Positions 22,144 to 30,908 of a DNA stretch of 64,000 nt are shown here, in pieces (positions within the stretch are counted from its first letter, which is position 1; every line of letters starts with the position of its first letter). A program made the translations under genes and the position numbers. Origin of the DNA: JAMXLO01 sp963794185 (GTDB lineage Bacteria > Pseudomonadota > Alphaproteobacteria > Acetobacterales > Acetobacteraceae). A model generated the notes under the pieces. The model did no database searches and had not been told where the DNA came from. It was given only the letters and a program-made list of their open reading frames with translations. The stretch lies in NCBI GenBank assembly GCA_963794185.1, contig CAWCDM010000016.1, positions 1-64,000 of the forward strand, read 5' to 3'.

Positions 22144-22330
22144 CGACAGCCTGCCCGCCGTGTCTTATACTGGCTGTCCCGTCTCATGAGGGCCGGCGAC
22201 CCAGACACGTCGCTCGGTGGCAATGCAGTCAGGACGGACTGGCAGATCGCCATTGGGCCTGGCGCGACATTTACTGTTCCGATCGCGACGGATGTGGAAT
22301 GCTGGTCAGGCAGAGTTGGGCAAGCGATCC

Positions 22331-24307
22331 ATGCCGACGACCCGCACCATGACCACGCCGAGGATCGAACGCCGCTTGGCGGCAATCCTTGCAGCCGATG
22401 TCGCCGGCTATAGCCGGCTCATGGGCGCTGACGAGGTCGGCACGCTGAACGCGCTGAAGGAGCATCGGCGCGAGCGAATCGACCCCGCCATCGCCCGCCA
22501 CAACGGCCGGATCGTCAAGACCACCGGCGACGGGCTGTTGGTGGAATTCGCCAGCGTCGTGGATGCCGTGGTTTGTGCGGTGGCGATCCAGCGCGCGATG
22601 CTGGCATTCAACGCGGGAATTCACACGGACCGGCAGATCGTTCTGCGCATCGGCATCAATGTCGGTGACGTAATCCTCGACGGCGGCGACATCTTCGGCG
22701 ACGGCGTGAACGTCGCCGCCCGGCTGGAGGCCTTGTGCGAACCTGGCGGCATCTGCATCTCGCGCTACGCCAACGAGCAGGTCCGCGACAAGCTGTCGCT
22801 GGCCTTCGCCGACCTCGGCGAGCAGACCGTGAAGAACATCGCGCGCGCCGTCGGCGTGTTCGGGCTGGCCGCGAAGGACATCGCCGCCCTGCCCGAGGAG
22901 GCGCTGCCGGGACCCGAGCCGCCCGAATTGCGCACTCCGCTGGCGCCTGTGCGCCGCCGCCCGGCCGGAGCGATGGTCGCAGGCGGGATCGCCGCAGCGG
23001 CGATCCTTGCCGCTGGGGGGTGGTGGACGTTTCACGCCCGTACTACGCCGCCGGTCGCGGCCGTGGTAGCGCCAGCTCCACCACGGCCCGTCGCCTACTC
23101 CCCGCAGGACCGGCGTGAATCCGTCATCGTGCTGCCGTTCGAGAACAGCAGCGGGGACCCCGCACAGGATAACGCCGCCGCCGCAGTCACCCGCGATGTG
23201 CAAGACCGCATCGCCGAGGACAGCACCATGCCGCTCATCCCCCCGGTGACCGCTTCCGCATACCGGGGCAAGGCGCTCGACCTGCACGCGATTGGGCGCG
23301 ACCACGACGTGCATTTCGCGCTCACCGGCAATGCCCGCCGGCAGAACGGGCGCCTGATCGTATCGGCAACCCTGTATGAAACGGCCGACGTCCGGCCCGT
23401 GTGGTCGCAGCGGTTCGACCGCCCGGATAGTCCCGAAGTGTGGGACAGCATCACCACGGGCATAGTCCGCAGCATTGATAAGGCCATGATGACCGCGGAG
23501 GCTGCGCGCGCCACACGCGAGCATCCTGATAGCCTGGACAAGCGTGATCTCATGTTCGCAACGGTTCCCCTGGCACAGGGGTCAAAGGCAGACCTTCTGG
23601 CGAGGATCACGCTTAATGAGCGGGCGCTGGCCCTCGACCCCAACTACGGCTGGGCGTTAGAGGACGCCGCGGGAAATCTTGGAGTCCTCGTGCTCCTCAA
23701 CTTCTCGTCCAACCGCGACGCTGATCTGGCGCGCGCGACGAACTTTGTGAACCGGGCGCTTCAGCTCAAGCCCAACGACGTCGGGGTACTGAGGACCAAG
23801 GCGATTGTGCTGCGCGCCCGAGGCGATCTGGATGAGGCTGCGGTGCTGTTGCGCAAGGTGATCGAGCTTGCCCCGCAGTGGGGGTGGGCACGTCGCGATC
23901 TCGGCCAGATCCTGCTGTCGCAAGGGCATTACAAGGACGCGCTGGAGATGTTCGTGAGCGCGAAGCGGCTCATCTCGATCCCGGGAATCGACTCCGTTGC
24001 GCCAGTTGACTGGAGCCTCGCTATGGGATTGCTGGTGAACGATCGGTTCCCCGAGGCGATTGCGCAGGCGCGGCTTGCGATCGGGGAATACCCACCCGAG
24101 AGCGGCCGCATCGCTGAAGCCCCGTGGCTGGTTCTGATCGCGGCCGAAAGCGCCAATGGCCAGGACGCGGAGGCACGTGCGGATTTGCAGAAGTTCCTCG
24201 CCACTCCGCGAAGCTGGCGCACCATGGCCGAGATCGAGAAGATCGACTACCTCGCCGCGCCCAAATTGCTCGACGGCCTGCGCCGCGCCGGGATGCCCGA
24301 GGGGTAG
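22331..24307 (+). CDS. Class III adenylate/guanylate cyclase with TPR C-terminus
   Basis: About 658 residues from ATG 22331 (ATG 22349 also possible). Residues 10-180 form a class III nucleotide cyclase: RLAAILAADVAGYSRLMG with metal Asp 23, TTGDGLLVEF, GINVGDVILDGGDIFGDG with the second metal Asp 113, and NVAARLEALCEPGG with Asn127/Arg131. A membrane helix spans about 213-233, so the cyclase is cytoplasmic. The outer part first holds a TolB/FlgO-like segment (SVIVLPFENSSGDPAQDNAA), then TPR helices (ERALALDPNYGWALEDAAGN; RALQLKPNDVGVLRTKAIVL). Such fusions are abundant in alphaproteobacteria and their signals are mostly unknown. Confidence 0.9.
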   Translation: MPTTRTMTTPRIERRLAAILAADVAGYSRLMGADEVGTLNALKEHRRERIDPAIARHNGRIVKTTGDGLLVEFASVVDAVVCAVAIQRAMLAFNAGIHTDRQIVLRIGINVGDVILDGGDIFGDGVNVAARLEALCEPGGICISRYANEQVRDKLSLAFADLGEQTVKNIARAVGVFGLAAKDIAALPEEALPGPEPPELRTPLAPVRRRPAGAMVAGGIAAAAILAAGGWWTFHARTTPPVAAVVAPAPPRPVAYSPQDRRESVIVLPFENSSGDPAQDNAAAAVTRDVQDRIAEDSTMPLIPPVTASAYRGKALDLHAIGRDHDVHFALTGNARRQNGRLIVSATLYETADVRPVWSQRFDRPDSPEVWDSITTGIVRSIDKAMMTAEAARATREHPDSLDKRDLMFATVPLAQGSKADLLARITLNERALALDPNYGWALEDAAGNLGVLVLLNFSSNRDADLARATNFVNRALQLKPNDVGVLRTKAIVLRARGDLDEAAVLLRKVIELAPQWGWARRDLGQILLSQGHYKDALEMFVSAKRLISIPGIDSVAPVDWSLAMGLLVNDRFPEAIAQARLAIGEYPPESGRIAEAPWLVLIAAESANGQDAEARADLQKFLATPRSWRTMAEIEKIDYLAAPKLLDGLRRAGMPEG

Positions 24308-24343
24308 CCGCGTCGGCCCGCAAGCGTCCCAGTTCGGGCTATC

Positions 24344-24880
24344 TCACTGCGGCGCTGTGTAGAACAGGTAATGCGCCGTGTAGCGCATCCGGGCCTGCGT
24401 TCCCGTCTGGGTCGCATCACAGGCTGCGGCGGGCGGTGCCCCGCCCAACGTATCGGTGCGGCTCACCAGTTCGGCGCCGGTCAGCACGCCGCTTCCCTCA
24501 TGCGATTTGGCTCGCAGCAGCAGCCAGGCGATGGCATGCCGCTCCGGCGCAGGCGCCTGTGCCACCACCTCGCCGATGATCTTGCTCTCGCCGATGATCT
24601 TGCTGGTGTCCAGCAACTGCCAGGACGGACCGGCGAAGTGGGTGCCGATCTGCCGGCCGGTCTCATCGAACAAGGCCGCGTCCGGGGCGGTGAACGTCCA
24701 GCGATAAAGGTCGCCCGTCTTCTCGCACGTGTAGATCTGCACGCCCTGCGCCGCAGTCTCCAGCACCAGCCTGGCGCCGGCCGGCGCAGCCACGCGCTGC
24801 TGGTCCTCGGCCGCCGCGGCGGTTGCAGCGGCCCAGACGACCAGGCCAAAGAGCGCATACAACAAGCGGTGCGGACCCAT
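24344..24880 (-). CDS. DUF3455 domain secreted protein
   Basis: A 178-residue secreted protein. The start MGPHRLLYALFGLVVWAAAT at 24880 gives a signal peptide cut near ATAAAAED. The DUF3455 pattern is seen in LETAAQGVQIYTCEKTGDLY, WTFTAPDAALFDETGRQIGT and HFAGPSWQLLDTSKIIGE, ending YTAHYLFYTAPQ. The function of the family is unknown; members are periplasmic or extracellular and often sit singly, as here. An in-frame 18-base tandem duplication doubles the SKIIGE hexapeptide. It is convergent with the cyclase gene, 36 bases away. Confidence 0.88.
   Translation of the reverse strand: MGPHRLLYALFGLVVWAAATAAAAEDQQRVAAPAGARLVLETAAQGVQIYTCEKTGDLYRWTFTAPDAALFDETGRQIGTHFAGPSWQLLDTSKIIGESKIIGEVVAQAPAPERHAIAWLLLRAKSHEGSGVLTGAELVSRTDTLGGAPPAAACDATQTGTQARMRYTAHYLFYTAPQ
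24569..24604. repeat. 18-base tandem duplication in the DUF3455 gene
   Basis: The unit ctcgccgatgatcttgct occurs twice without a gap (24569-24586 and 24587-24604). It keeps the reading frame and doubles six residues, giving SKIIGESKIIGE. The two copies are identical, so the event is recent or maintained. Confidence 0.95.
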
Positions 24881-24927
24881 CGTGGCATCCCTCCCCGACC
24901 ATGACTGCATCGTAGCGACCGGCCGAT

Positions 24928-25746
24928 CTACACCGACGACGCCGGCGGGAACGACGGTCGCCGCTTTTCCTTGTGCGAGGCAAGACCCTCCTTCGCTTCA
25001 GGTCCGCTGAACCCCATGAACTCCAGCGCCAGCGAAGCATCGAATGACGGCCCCGCCATCCGCAGCCAGTTGTTCAACGCGTACTTGGTCCAGCGGATCG
25101 CACTCTGCGCGCCCTCAGCGAGGCGCACGGCAATCTCGACGGCCTTCGCATCCAGCTCCGCATCCTCCACCGCGAGCGAAATCAGTCCGATGCGTTCGGC
25201 CTCGGCGCCAGACACCGCATCGCACAGCAACAGGTAGTATTTCGCCTTCGCCAGCCCGCATAGCAGCGGCCAGACAATGACCGAATGATCGCCCGCGGCC
25301 ACGCCAAGCCGCGTGTGACCGTCGATGATCCGCGCGTCCCTCGAGGCGATCGACACATCGGCGAGCAGCCCGCACACCAGTCCCGCGCCGACCGCCGGGC
25401 CGCGCATCGCACTCACCACCGGCTTGGCGCAGTTGATGATGTTGTAGACGAGATCGCGCGCCTCCTTCCAAACCCGCGCGCGGATTTCGAAATCCGCCAT
25501 CATCTCCTCGATCATCGCAAAGTCGCCGCCGGCGGAGAACGCACGCCCGGCTCCGGTGATGATGACGGAGTTCACCTCGGGATCGGCATCCACGTCGCGC
25601 CAGATATCGCCCAGTTCGCGATGCATCGCCGCGTCCACCGGATTGGGCCGCTCCTGGCCCACTCCCATCGTGATGCGCAGCACGCGCGGATGCGGCCGGT
25701 CGAAGGAAAGACGTGTGTAATGGCTATGGCTATAGCGGTCTGTCAT
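24928..25746 (-). CDS. Enoyl-CoA hydratase/isomerase family protein
   Basis: Crotonase-fold protein of 272 residues. The oxyanion-hole segments are SVIITGAGRAFSAGGDFAMI and KPVVSAMRGPAVGAGLVCGL; the second acid region reads ADVSIASRDARIIDGHTRLG. The Glu pair of classical hydratases is not clearly conserved (IIDGH replaces the usual AxFGxPE region), so it may act as a decarboxylase, isomerase or thioesterase-like member. It probably handles a branched or unusual acyl-CoA. It precedes the DUF3455 gene on the same strand by 47 bases. Confidence 0.88.
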   Translation of the reverse strand: MTDRYSHSHYTRLSFDRPHPRVLRITMGVGQERPNPVDAAMHRELGDIWRDVDADPEVNSVIITGAGRAFSAGGDFAMIEEMMADFEIRARVWKEARDLVYNIINCAKPVVSAMRGPAVGAGLVCGLLADVSIASRDARIIDGHTRLGVAAGDHSVIVWPLLCGLAKAKYYLLLCDAVSGAEAERIGLISLAVEDAELDAKAVEIAVRLAEGAQSAIRWTKYALNNWLRMAGPSFDASLALEFMGFSGPEAKEGLASHKEKRRPSFPPASSV

Positions 25747-25779
25747 CGGCGAGCTTCCTCAAAGAGCTGAAATGACACC

Positions 25780-26397
25780 TTACGCCGGGCACAGCCGCGC
25801 GAACGCCTGCCCGGCGCGTCGGCGGAGTCCGCCGATCCGTCCCGCCCCGGCAAGCCGCCGATCGAGGAAGGCAAGCGTGGCAGCGTCGTTTTCACTGCCG
25901 TCGCGCACCCAGTACAGCAGCGTGGAGCCATAGACCGCGGCCAGGATCGCGCGCTTGGTGTACCAACTGAAATCCGCCGAACGATCGCCCGCCGCATGCC
26001 AGATCGCATCCACCGTGCGCGCCGTGCAGACAGCCGCAAGCCGCGCATGCGACGGCAACGCCAGCAGCGCGAGGGCGCGACGGACCGCCTCCCGATACGG
26101 GCGGTTCCGTGCCAGCCGCAGCGCGATGACCGCACGCACCCGCTCGTGCACACGCCTGTCCGCCATATCGAGCGTGGCCGCCTCGGCCTCCATCCCGCGG
26201 TCCGCCCAGTCGCAGAACGCCTCAATCATGTCGGGCGCCCCGCCGGGGAACAGCAGCTCCGCCTCGTCGGCCGGTACGCCGATATCTCTGAGCCCCATGC
26301 GCAACGCGCGTGCGGTCCAGCCATCGAACGGCACATGCGGCAGCAGCGCCGCGATGGCAGCGTCGCGCTCGGGGCTGCGTTCGGGTGCGTGGACCAT
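25780..26397 (-). CDS. coq9: COQ9 family ubiquinone biosynthesis protein
   Basis: COQ9 is a TetR-fold lipid-binding protein that presents ubiquinone precursors to the hydroxylase COQ7. The 205-residue product shows DAAIAALLPHVPFDGWTARA at the N-terminus, the COQ9 pattern for the first helices, then ELLFPGGAPDMIEAFCDWAD and the C-terminal DAIWHAAGDRSADFSWYTKR plus AAVYGSTLLYWVRDGSE. Its ATG overlaps the stop of the deformylase gene by one base, so the pair is co-translated. COQ9 occurs in alphaproteobacteria and mitochondria, which supports the organism call. Confidence 0.92.
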   Translation of the reverse strand: MVHAPERSPERDAAIAALLPHVPFDGWTARALRMGLRDIGVPADEAELLFPGGAPDMIEAFCDWADRGMEAEAATLDMADRRVHERVRAVIALRLARNRPYREAVRRALALLALPSHARLAAVCTARTVDAIWHAAGDRSADFSWYTKRAILAAVYGSTLLYWVRDGSENDAATLAFLDRRLAGAGRIGGLRRRAGQAFARLCPA

Positions 26398-26942
26398 CAG
26401 CGGGCCGCCTGCTGCGCCGCGGCGACGCGTGCCAGTTCCTCGTTGAAGCCGAACAGCGAGAAATCCTTCATGCGCATCGGGTACAGGATGCCATCCAGGT
26501 GATCGTACTCGTGCTGCACGACGCCGGCGTGGAAGCCTGACACCTCGCGTTCGACCTGGTGACAATCGCAGTCCACGCCGCGATAGCGGATGCGCGGGGC
26601 GCGCGGCACCGCGGCACGCAGGCCGGGGATCGACAGGCAGCCCTCCCAGCGCAGCACGCGCTCCTCGGTCAGTAGCTCGATCTCGGGATTGATCAGCACC
26701 GAATGGCCGAGGACCATGTCGCCGGCGTCCTCGCCGGCGCGCGTCTCCGGCACGCGGAACACGAAGAGGCGCAGCGGCACATGCACCTGCGGCGCTGCCA
26801 GACCGACACCGGGCGCGTCGTCCATTGTCTCCATCATGTCGGCAACCAGGCGGCGGATCTCCGGCGCTCCCGGATCCACCACAGGATCACACATTTGCAA
26901 CAGCACGGGATGGCCCATGCGCGCTATCTTCAGAATGGCCAT
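26397..26942 (-). CDS. def: Peptide deformylase
   Basis: Fe/Zn hydrolase that removes formyl from the N-terminal Met of new proteins. The 181-residue product has all three motifs: GVGLAAPQVH, EGCLSIPGL and HEYDHLDGILYP, which supply Gln, the metal Cys and the two metal His with the catalytic Glu. The start MAILKIARMGHPVL at 26942 is the usual type-I beginning; the frame extends upstream but without homology. It is divergent from rpsU, linking two translation genes on one control region, and coupled to coq9 downstream. Confidence 0.95.
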   Translation of the reverse strand: MAILKIARMGHPVLLQMCDPVVDPGAPEIRRLVADMMETMDDAPGVGLAAPQVHVPLRLFVFRVPETRAGEDAGDMVLGHSVLINPEIELLTEERVLRWEGCLSIPGLRAAVPRAPRIRYRGVDCDCHQVEREVSGFHAGVVQHEYDHLDGILYPMRMKDFSLFGFNEELARVAAAQQAAR

Positions 26943-27068
26943 GCGACCTCCAAGGCTTGCCCGCGGACGCGACCGGCGGGATGGGCTGGCGAAATGTCCT
27001 GGCCCCATGGTATAGGGCCGGTCCCCGGCTCGCGGGGACGGCTCAGCAGAGAAGGAGAAGGCGGCCAA

Positions 27069-27272
27069 GTGCAAGTACTGGTGCGTGACAACAATGTCGA
27101 TCAGGCGCTGAAGGCGCTCAAGAAGAAGATGCAGAGGGAAGGAATCTTCCGCGAGATGAAGCTGCGGCGGCACTACGAGAAGCCGTCCGAGCGCAGGGCC
27201 CGCGAGGCAGCTGAGGCGGTGCGCCGCGCCCGCAAGCTGGAGCGCAAGCGGCTGGAACGCGAGGGCTTCTGA
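27069..27272 (+). CDS. rpsU: 30S ribosomal protein bS21
   Basis: bS21 binds near the mRNA exit of the 30S subunit and helps initiation. The GTG at 27069 gives MQVLVRDNNVDQALKALKKK followed by REGIFREMKLRRHYEKPSER and a basic tail ending ERKRLEREGF, 67 residues, as in other alphaproteobacteria. AAGGAGAAGG lies about nine bases upstream. Start codon choice is fixed by homology; longer in-frame ATGs upstream lie in the def promoter region. A hairpin follows at 27321. Confidence 0.97.
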   Translation: MQVLVRDNNVDQALKALKKKMQREGIFREMKLRRHYEKPSERRAREAAEAVRRARKLERKRLEREGF

Positions 27273-27320
27273 TCCAGGCCGTCCCATCCGGTCGGGTGCC
27301 ATGACGAACTGACGCGGCGC

Positions 27321-27340
27321 GGGGCCGGATAACCGGCCCC
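27321..27340 (+). terminator. rpsU terminator hairpin
   Basis: ggggccgg, loop ataa, ccggcccc: a perfect eight-base GC stem 48 bases after the rpsU stop, followed by a weakly T-rich run (ctgttcattt). It is consistent with a transcription terminator. Confidence 0.7.
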
Positions 27341-27367
27341 ACGAACTGCTGTTCATTTATGTGGCCT

Positions 27368-27452
27368 CCTGGATCCCCCACTTTGGCGGGGATGACGACT
27401 TACGGTCGCCGGATGTTGATCTGTCACTCCCCCGAAAGCGGGAGCCCAGACC
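27368..27452. repeat. Dispersed palindromic repeat upstream of the MocR-type gene
   Basis: Two small GC-rich hairpins, ccccc-actttggc-ggggatgacg and gtcactccccc-gaaag-cgggag, face each other with ATGAC/GTCAC-type ends. This is the general form of short intergenic palindromes scattered in alphaproteobacterial genomes. It lies just before the regulator gene, whose long upstream reading frame runs through it and is therefore probably not coding there. Confidence 0.5.
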
Positions 27453-27516
27453 TATTGCATCGTCCGCGCCCAGCCCCATACGGTGCTATTGGACCGAAGC
27501 CTTGGGGCGGCTTTCT

Positions 27517-28953
27517 ATGTTCATACCAGACCAAGGCCGCCAGCAGGCGGTGTTTGACCGGCTGCGGCAGGGCATCCTCGTCGGCACGCTTCCCGCGGGG
27601 GCCCGGCTACCGCCGACCCGCGCGCTTGCCGAAGACCTTGGCGTCGCGCGCCAGACCGTCGTCCTGGCCTACGAACGGCTCGCTTCGGAGGGGTATGTCC
27701 GAGCCCGTACCGGCAGCGGCACATATGTCGCGCCCGATCTGCCGGACGCCGCGCCCGCCCCGGCCGTGCCGCCACCCACAGCGGCCAGTTCATTGTCCGA
27801 GCGTGGCCGGCGCCTCGCCACCGTGCCGGCCTCCGCCACATCCCGCGACAGCAGCCTCGGCACGCTGCTCGCCGGCGGTATCCCGGCGCCTGATCTGTTC
27901 CCGGCCCAGGCCTGGGCGCGCTGCTCAGCCCGGGTCCTGAAGAGCCTGTCCAGCGACCTCACCGGCTATCCGCCGCCTCAGGGCCTTCCCGACCTGCGGG
28001 CGCAGATCGCCGCCCATCTCGCGGCCACGCGTGGTCTGTTGGCCGATCCCGCCAACATCGTGGTCACCGCAGGGACCCAGCAGGCGCTCCGTATCGCAGC
28101 GGAATTGCTGCTCGATCCGGGCGATGCCGCCTGGGTCGAGGACCCCGGCTACATCGCCGGCCGCGGCGCACTGCTTGCTGCGGGCACGACGCCGATTGCC
28201 GTGCCAAGCGATGCCGAGGGGCTCGATGTCGCCGCCGGCATTCACTGTGCCCCTGCCGCGCGCCTGGCGCTGGTGGCGCCATCGCACGCCACGCCGCTCG
28301 GGGGCGCGTTGCCGATCGGTCGGCGGCTTGCGTTGCTCGATTGGGCCGGTCGAGCCAATGCATGGGTTCTGGAAGACGACTGCGATTCGGAGTTCCGCTG
28401 GGCCGGCCACCCGCTGCCACCGCTCGCCACGCTCGATCGCGCGGGACGCGTGATCTATTGCGGCACCTTCAGCAAGACCCTGGCGCCGGCGCTGCGCCTG
28501 GGCTTTGCCGTGGTGCCGGCCCCGCTGGTGGCGGCGTTCGTGCGCGTGCAGACGCTGATGGATCGCGGCATCGACACGCTCAATCAGGCGATCCTGGCCG
28601 AATTCATGCGCCAGGGCCTGCTCGCGCCGCACATTCGCCGCATGCGCACCGAGTATGCCCGTCGCCGCGGCGCACTGCTGGTCGCGCTCGCCCGCCACGC
28701 GCCGTCCGCCTCGCCGATCCCGGCACCCGGCGGCCTGCATATGGTTACGCGCCTGCCCGACGGTGTCGACGAGGCGGCCGCCGTGCAGGCCTGCCGCAGC
28801 CATGGCTTGGCTGTGTCACCGCTGGGGGCCTACTACGCCGGCACGCCGCGGATGGTGGGGCTTGTCATGGGCTTCGCCGGTACGCCCGAGGCGCTGGCCG
28901 CCGATACGGCGCGTCGTCTGGAGGCAGCCTTGCGGTCAGCCTGTCCTCCGTAG
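27517..28953 (+). CDS. PLP-dependent aminotransferase-like GntR regulator (MocR/PdxR family)
   Basis: About 478 residues from ATG 27517. The N-terminal winged helix (QQAVFDRLRQGILVGTLPAG, ARLPPTRALAEDLGVARQTV) is joined to a fold-type I aminotransferase domain. PLP Lys is in YCGTFSKTLAPALRLG; VVTAGTQQALRIAAELL and WVLEDDCDSEFRW are the cofactor and substrate regions. MocR/PdxR proteins sense PLP or amino-acid adducts and control neighbouring genes such as pdxST or gab. No such target lies beside it here, so the regulon is unknown. The frame is open upstream to 27361 but passes through a repeat. Confidence 0.9.
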   Translation: MFIPDQGRQQAVFDRLRQGILVGTLPAGARLPPTRALAEDLGVARQTVVLAYERLASEGYVRARTGSGTYVAPDLPDAAPAPAVPPPTAASSLSERGRRLATVPASATSRDSSLGTLLAGGIPAPDLFPAQAWARCSARVLKSLSSDLTGYPPPQGLPDLRAQIAAHLAATRGLLADPANIVVTAGTQQALRIAAELLLDPGDAAWVEDPGYIAGRGALLAAGTTPIAVPSDAEGLDVAAGIHCAPAARLALVAPSHATPLGGALPIGRRLALLDWAGRANAWVLEDDCDSEFRWAGHPLPPLATLDRAGRVIYCGTFSKTLAPALRLGFAVVPAPLVAAFVRVQTLMDRGIDTLNQAILAEFMRQGLLAPHIRRMRTEYARRRGALLVALARHAPSASPIPAPGGLHMVTRLPDGVDEAAAVQACRSHGLAVSPLGAYYAGTPRMVGLVMGFAGTPEALAADTARRLEAALRSACPP

Positions 28954-28991
28954 CGGTGCGGCTACCCTCGGTCGTGATTGAATGGCTCTAG

Positions 28992-30682
28992 CAGCCTGTC
29001 GGACGTTTGCTTGTGTTGCGTTGGAACTGCGATCGATCGCACGGCGTCTGCGTGCATGACGCTGGTTGATCCGCGCGATCAGGGCTTCTTTCCCTCGGGC
29101 TTGCGGGGCAATGTCTCTTTCAGCATCTCGACGATGTCGCGTGGCGTCAGCAATTCCAGGCCCGGCTGATGCGCCACCCGCTGCTCGGCGATGAACAGCA
29201 TCGCCAGCATGACCATGGTGACGTGATGGTGCCACGCTCGCCAACCCAGGGCTGGTAGTCGGCTAGACCGCACTGACCCTTGGCATCCTCGAAAGCGCGT
29301 TCGACCCAGTAGCGCTGCCCCTGCATCTGAGCCAGACGCAACTGCGGCGTATCGGCCGGAGCGTTGCAAAGGGTGTATTTGATCGTCTTCGGTGATCCCA
29401 CCTCACGCCGGACGATCAGGTGCCAGCACCGCGCCGAGGGTTCTTCGCCGTCCCATACCCAGACTTGTCTCCGGGCGATATCGACCTGCAACGGGCCACG
29501 CGTGCTGTCGCGCAGCACGCAACGTGTCCAGTCCCCGGATGCGAACCCTTCGACGAGGCGTTGCACCGCGACCGGTTCCGCCGATACGTGCGGTTTCTTT
29601 GCGGGCCGCCCGCGGCCGGTCTTCGGCTCGGGGACGTGAAGTCCGGGCGGTGCCGTCCAGACCCGCTGGGTGCGATGGATGTCGGCGGCGAACACTTCCT
29701 TCATATCGTCCAATGCCCTCAGGAAGGCTGGCTCCTTGCCGTAGCCCGCATCGACGCTCACCCATCCAAACCGCATGCCCCGGGCGCGGGCTTGGCGCAC
29801 GATGTCCAGCGCATGCTCGCTTTTGGTGACCAGTTCGCGCGCCGCCGTCGGAACCCCGGCCTGCTCGCAGCGCGCTGGGTCCTCGATCCAGCGCTTCGGC
29901 AGGTAGAGCCGCACGTCCACCGGCGTGTGCCGTTGCCCGTCCGTCAGGACACCAAACACCGCGACCTGACAATTATCGACCTTCCCCAGACGACCCGCCC
30001 ATTGCCGGGCCACGCCGACCGAGCGCTCCCCTTGCTTGGGAAAACTGCTTTCGTCGATGATCAGGCAACTCGACGGCTCACCGCCCAATAAACGGTCCGC
30101 GTCCTGGCTGATTTGCGCCACCACCGGTTCATGGTCCCATGGCGAGTTGCTGATGAAGTGCTGGAACTGCTGCGCGCAGCCCTGCTCAACCACGGTGGCC
30201 ATCGAGGCGAACTGTACAATCTGCGGCTTGTGCCAACCCATGTAGATAGCGCTCCGCCACCGCCGCGTTGTCGCGCGATCTGGTGCGGAAGAACCGCCGG
30301 TAGCGATCGCTCAGAGCCGCGAACGCCTCCGCAACCCCTTCGACCAATGATTTGGTCAGCGATCATCCGTACATACGCTCACCTCACGAACGGCCGGTGC
30401 CATTTCGTTCCCCCACTCGCCCGGATTTGGTGGAGGCCCATCGATTTGATGGATGATGCCTATGTCAAGTCCCGGCTCGCGACCCGGATTTCCCAGAATC
30501 CCCGGCTGCCTGCATCTGATCCCGTATCAACCGGGCAGCGAGAGTGATTTTGTCAAATTAGCGTCCTTGCGCAATTTTCGTTGCGGCGGCGCGGTCGATG
30601 CGTAACGTATGGTCATCACTGGGTGCTGGCGCAACATGATCTTGCGCGCACAGCCCATTTTCGCCTTGAGTCCGACAGGCTG
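28992..30682 (-). mobile_element. IS701-type insertion sequence with terminal repeats and CTAG target duplication
   Basis: The element is bounded by 13-base perfect inverted repeats: cagcctgtcggac at 28992-29004 and gtccgacaggctg at 30670-30682. Each is flanked outside by ctag (28988-28991 and 30683-30686), matching the four-base YTAR-type duplication known for IS701. Length is about 1.69 kb with one transposase gene on minus. About 270 bases between the transposase start and the right repeat hold no gene. The insertion lies between the MocR-type gene and the TPR glycosyltransferase gene and breaks nothing I can identify. Confidence 0.85.
29079..30403 (-). pseudogene. IS701-type transposase, frameshifted
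   Basis: A DDE transposase. The long central frame carries SCLIIDESSFPKQGERSVGV (first catalytic Asp), RFGWVSVDAGYGKEPAFLRA (second Asp region) and YWVERAFEDAKGQCGLADYQ (Glu helix). The N-terminus lies in another frame (MAPAVREVSVCTDDR, then LTKSLVEGVAEAFAALSDRY and NAAVAERYLHGLAQ) with shifts near 30365 and 30225. The C-terminus HHHVTMVMLAMLFIAEQRVA to LPRKPEGKKP lies in a third frame after about 29245. With the perfect end repeats the element looks young, so these shifts may be read errors and the copy may be active. Confidence 0.82.
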
Positions 30683-30908
30683 CTAGGGAAATCCCGATCC
30701 AGAGCGTTCTTGATGGCGCGAAGTGAGCGACTGGCACGGCCGCGATCATCGCTATGCCACTCCAGCGGCCCGCGGTTCAGGCGTGCCCCATACTGTTGCC
30801 AGCCATGGCTCACGCCCTGCGTGCAGAGACCGCCCGCCACCAGGCGTAAATGCGCCCTTAAGCCGCCCGGGCGCAGGCTTGTCCGGCTGGTTGGCCAGGA
30901 GGGTGGCG

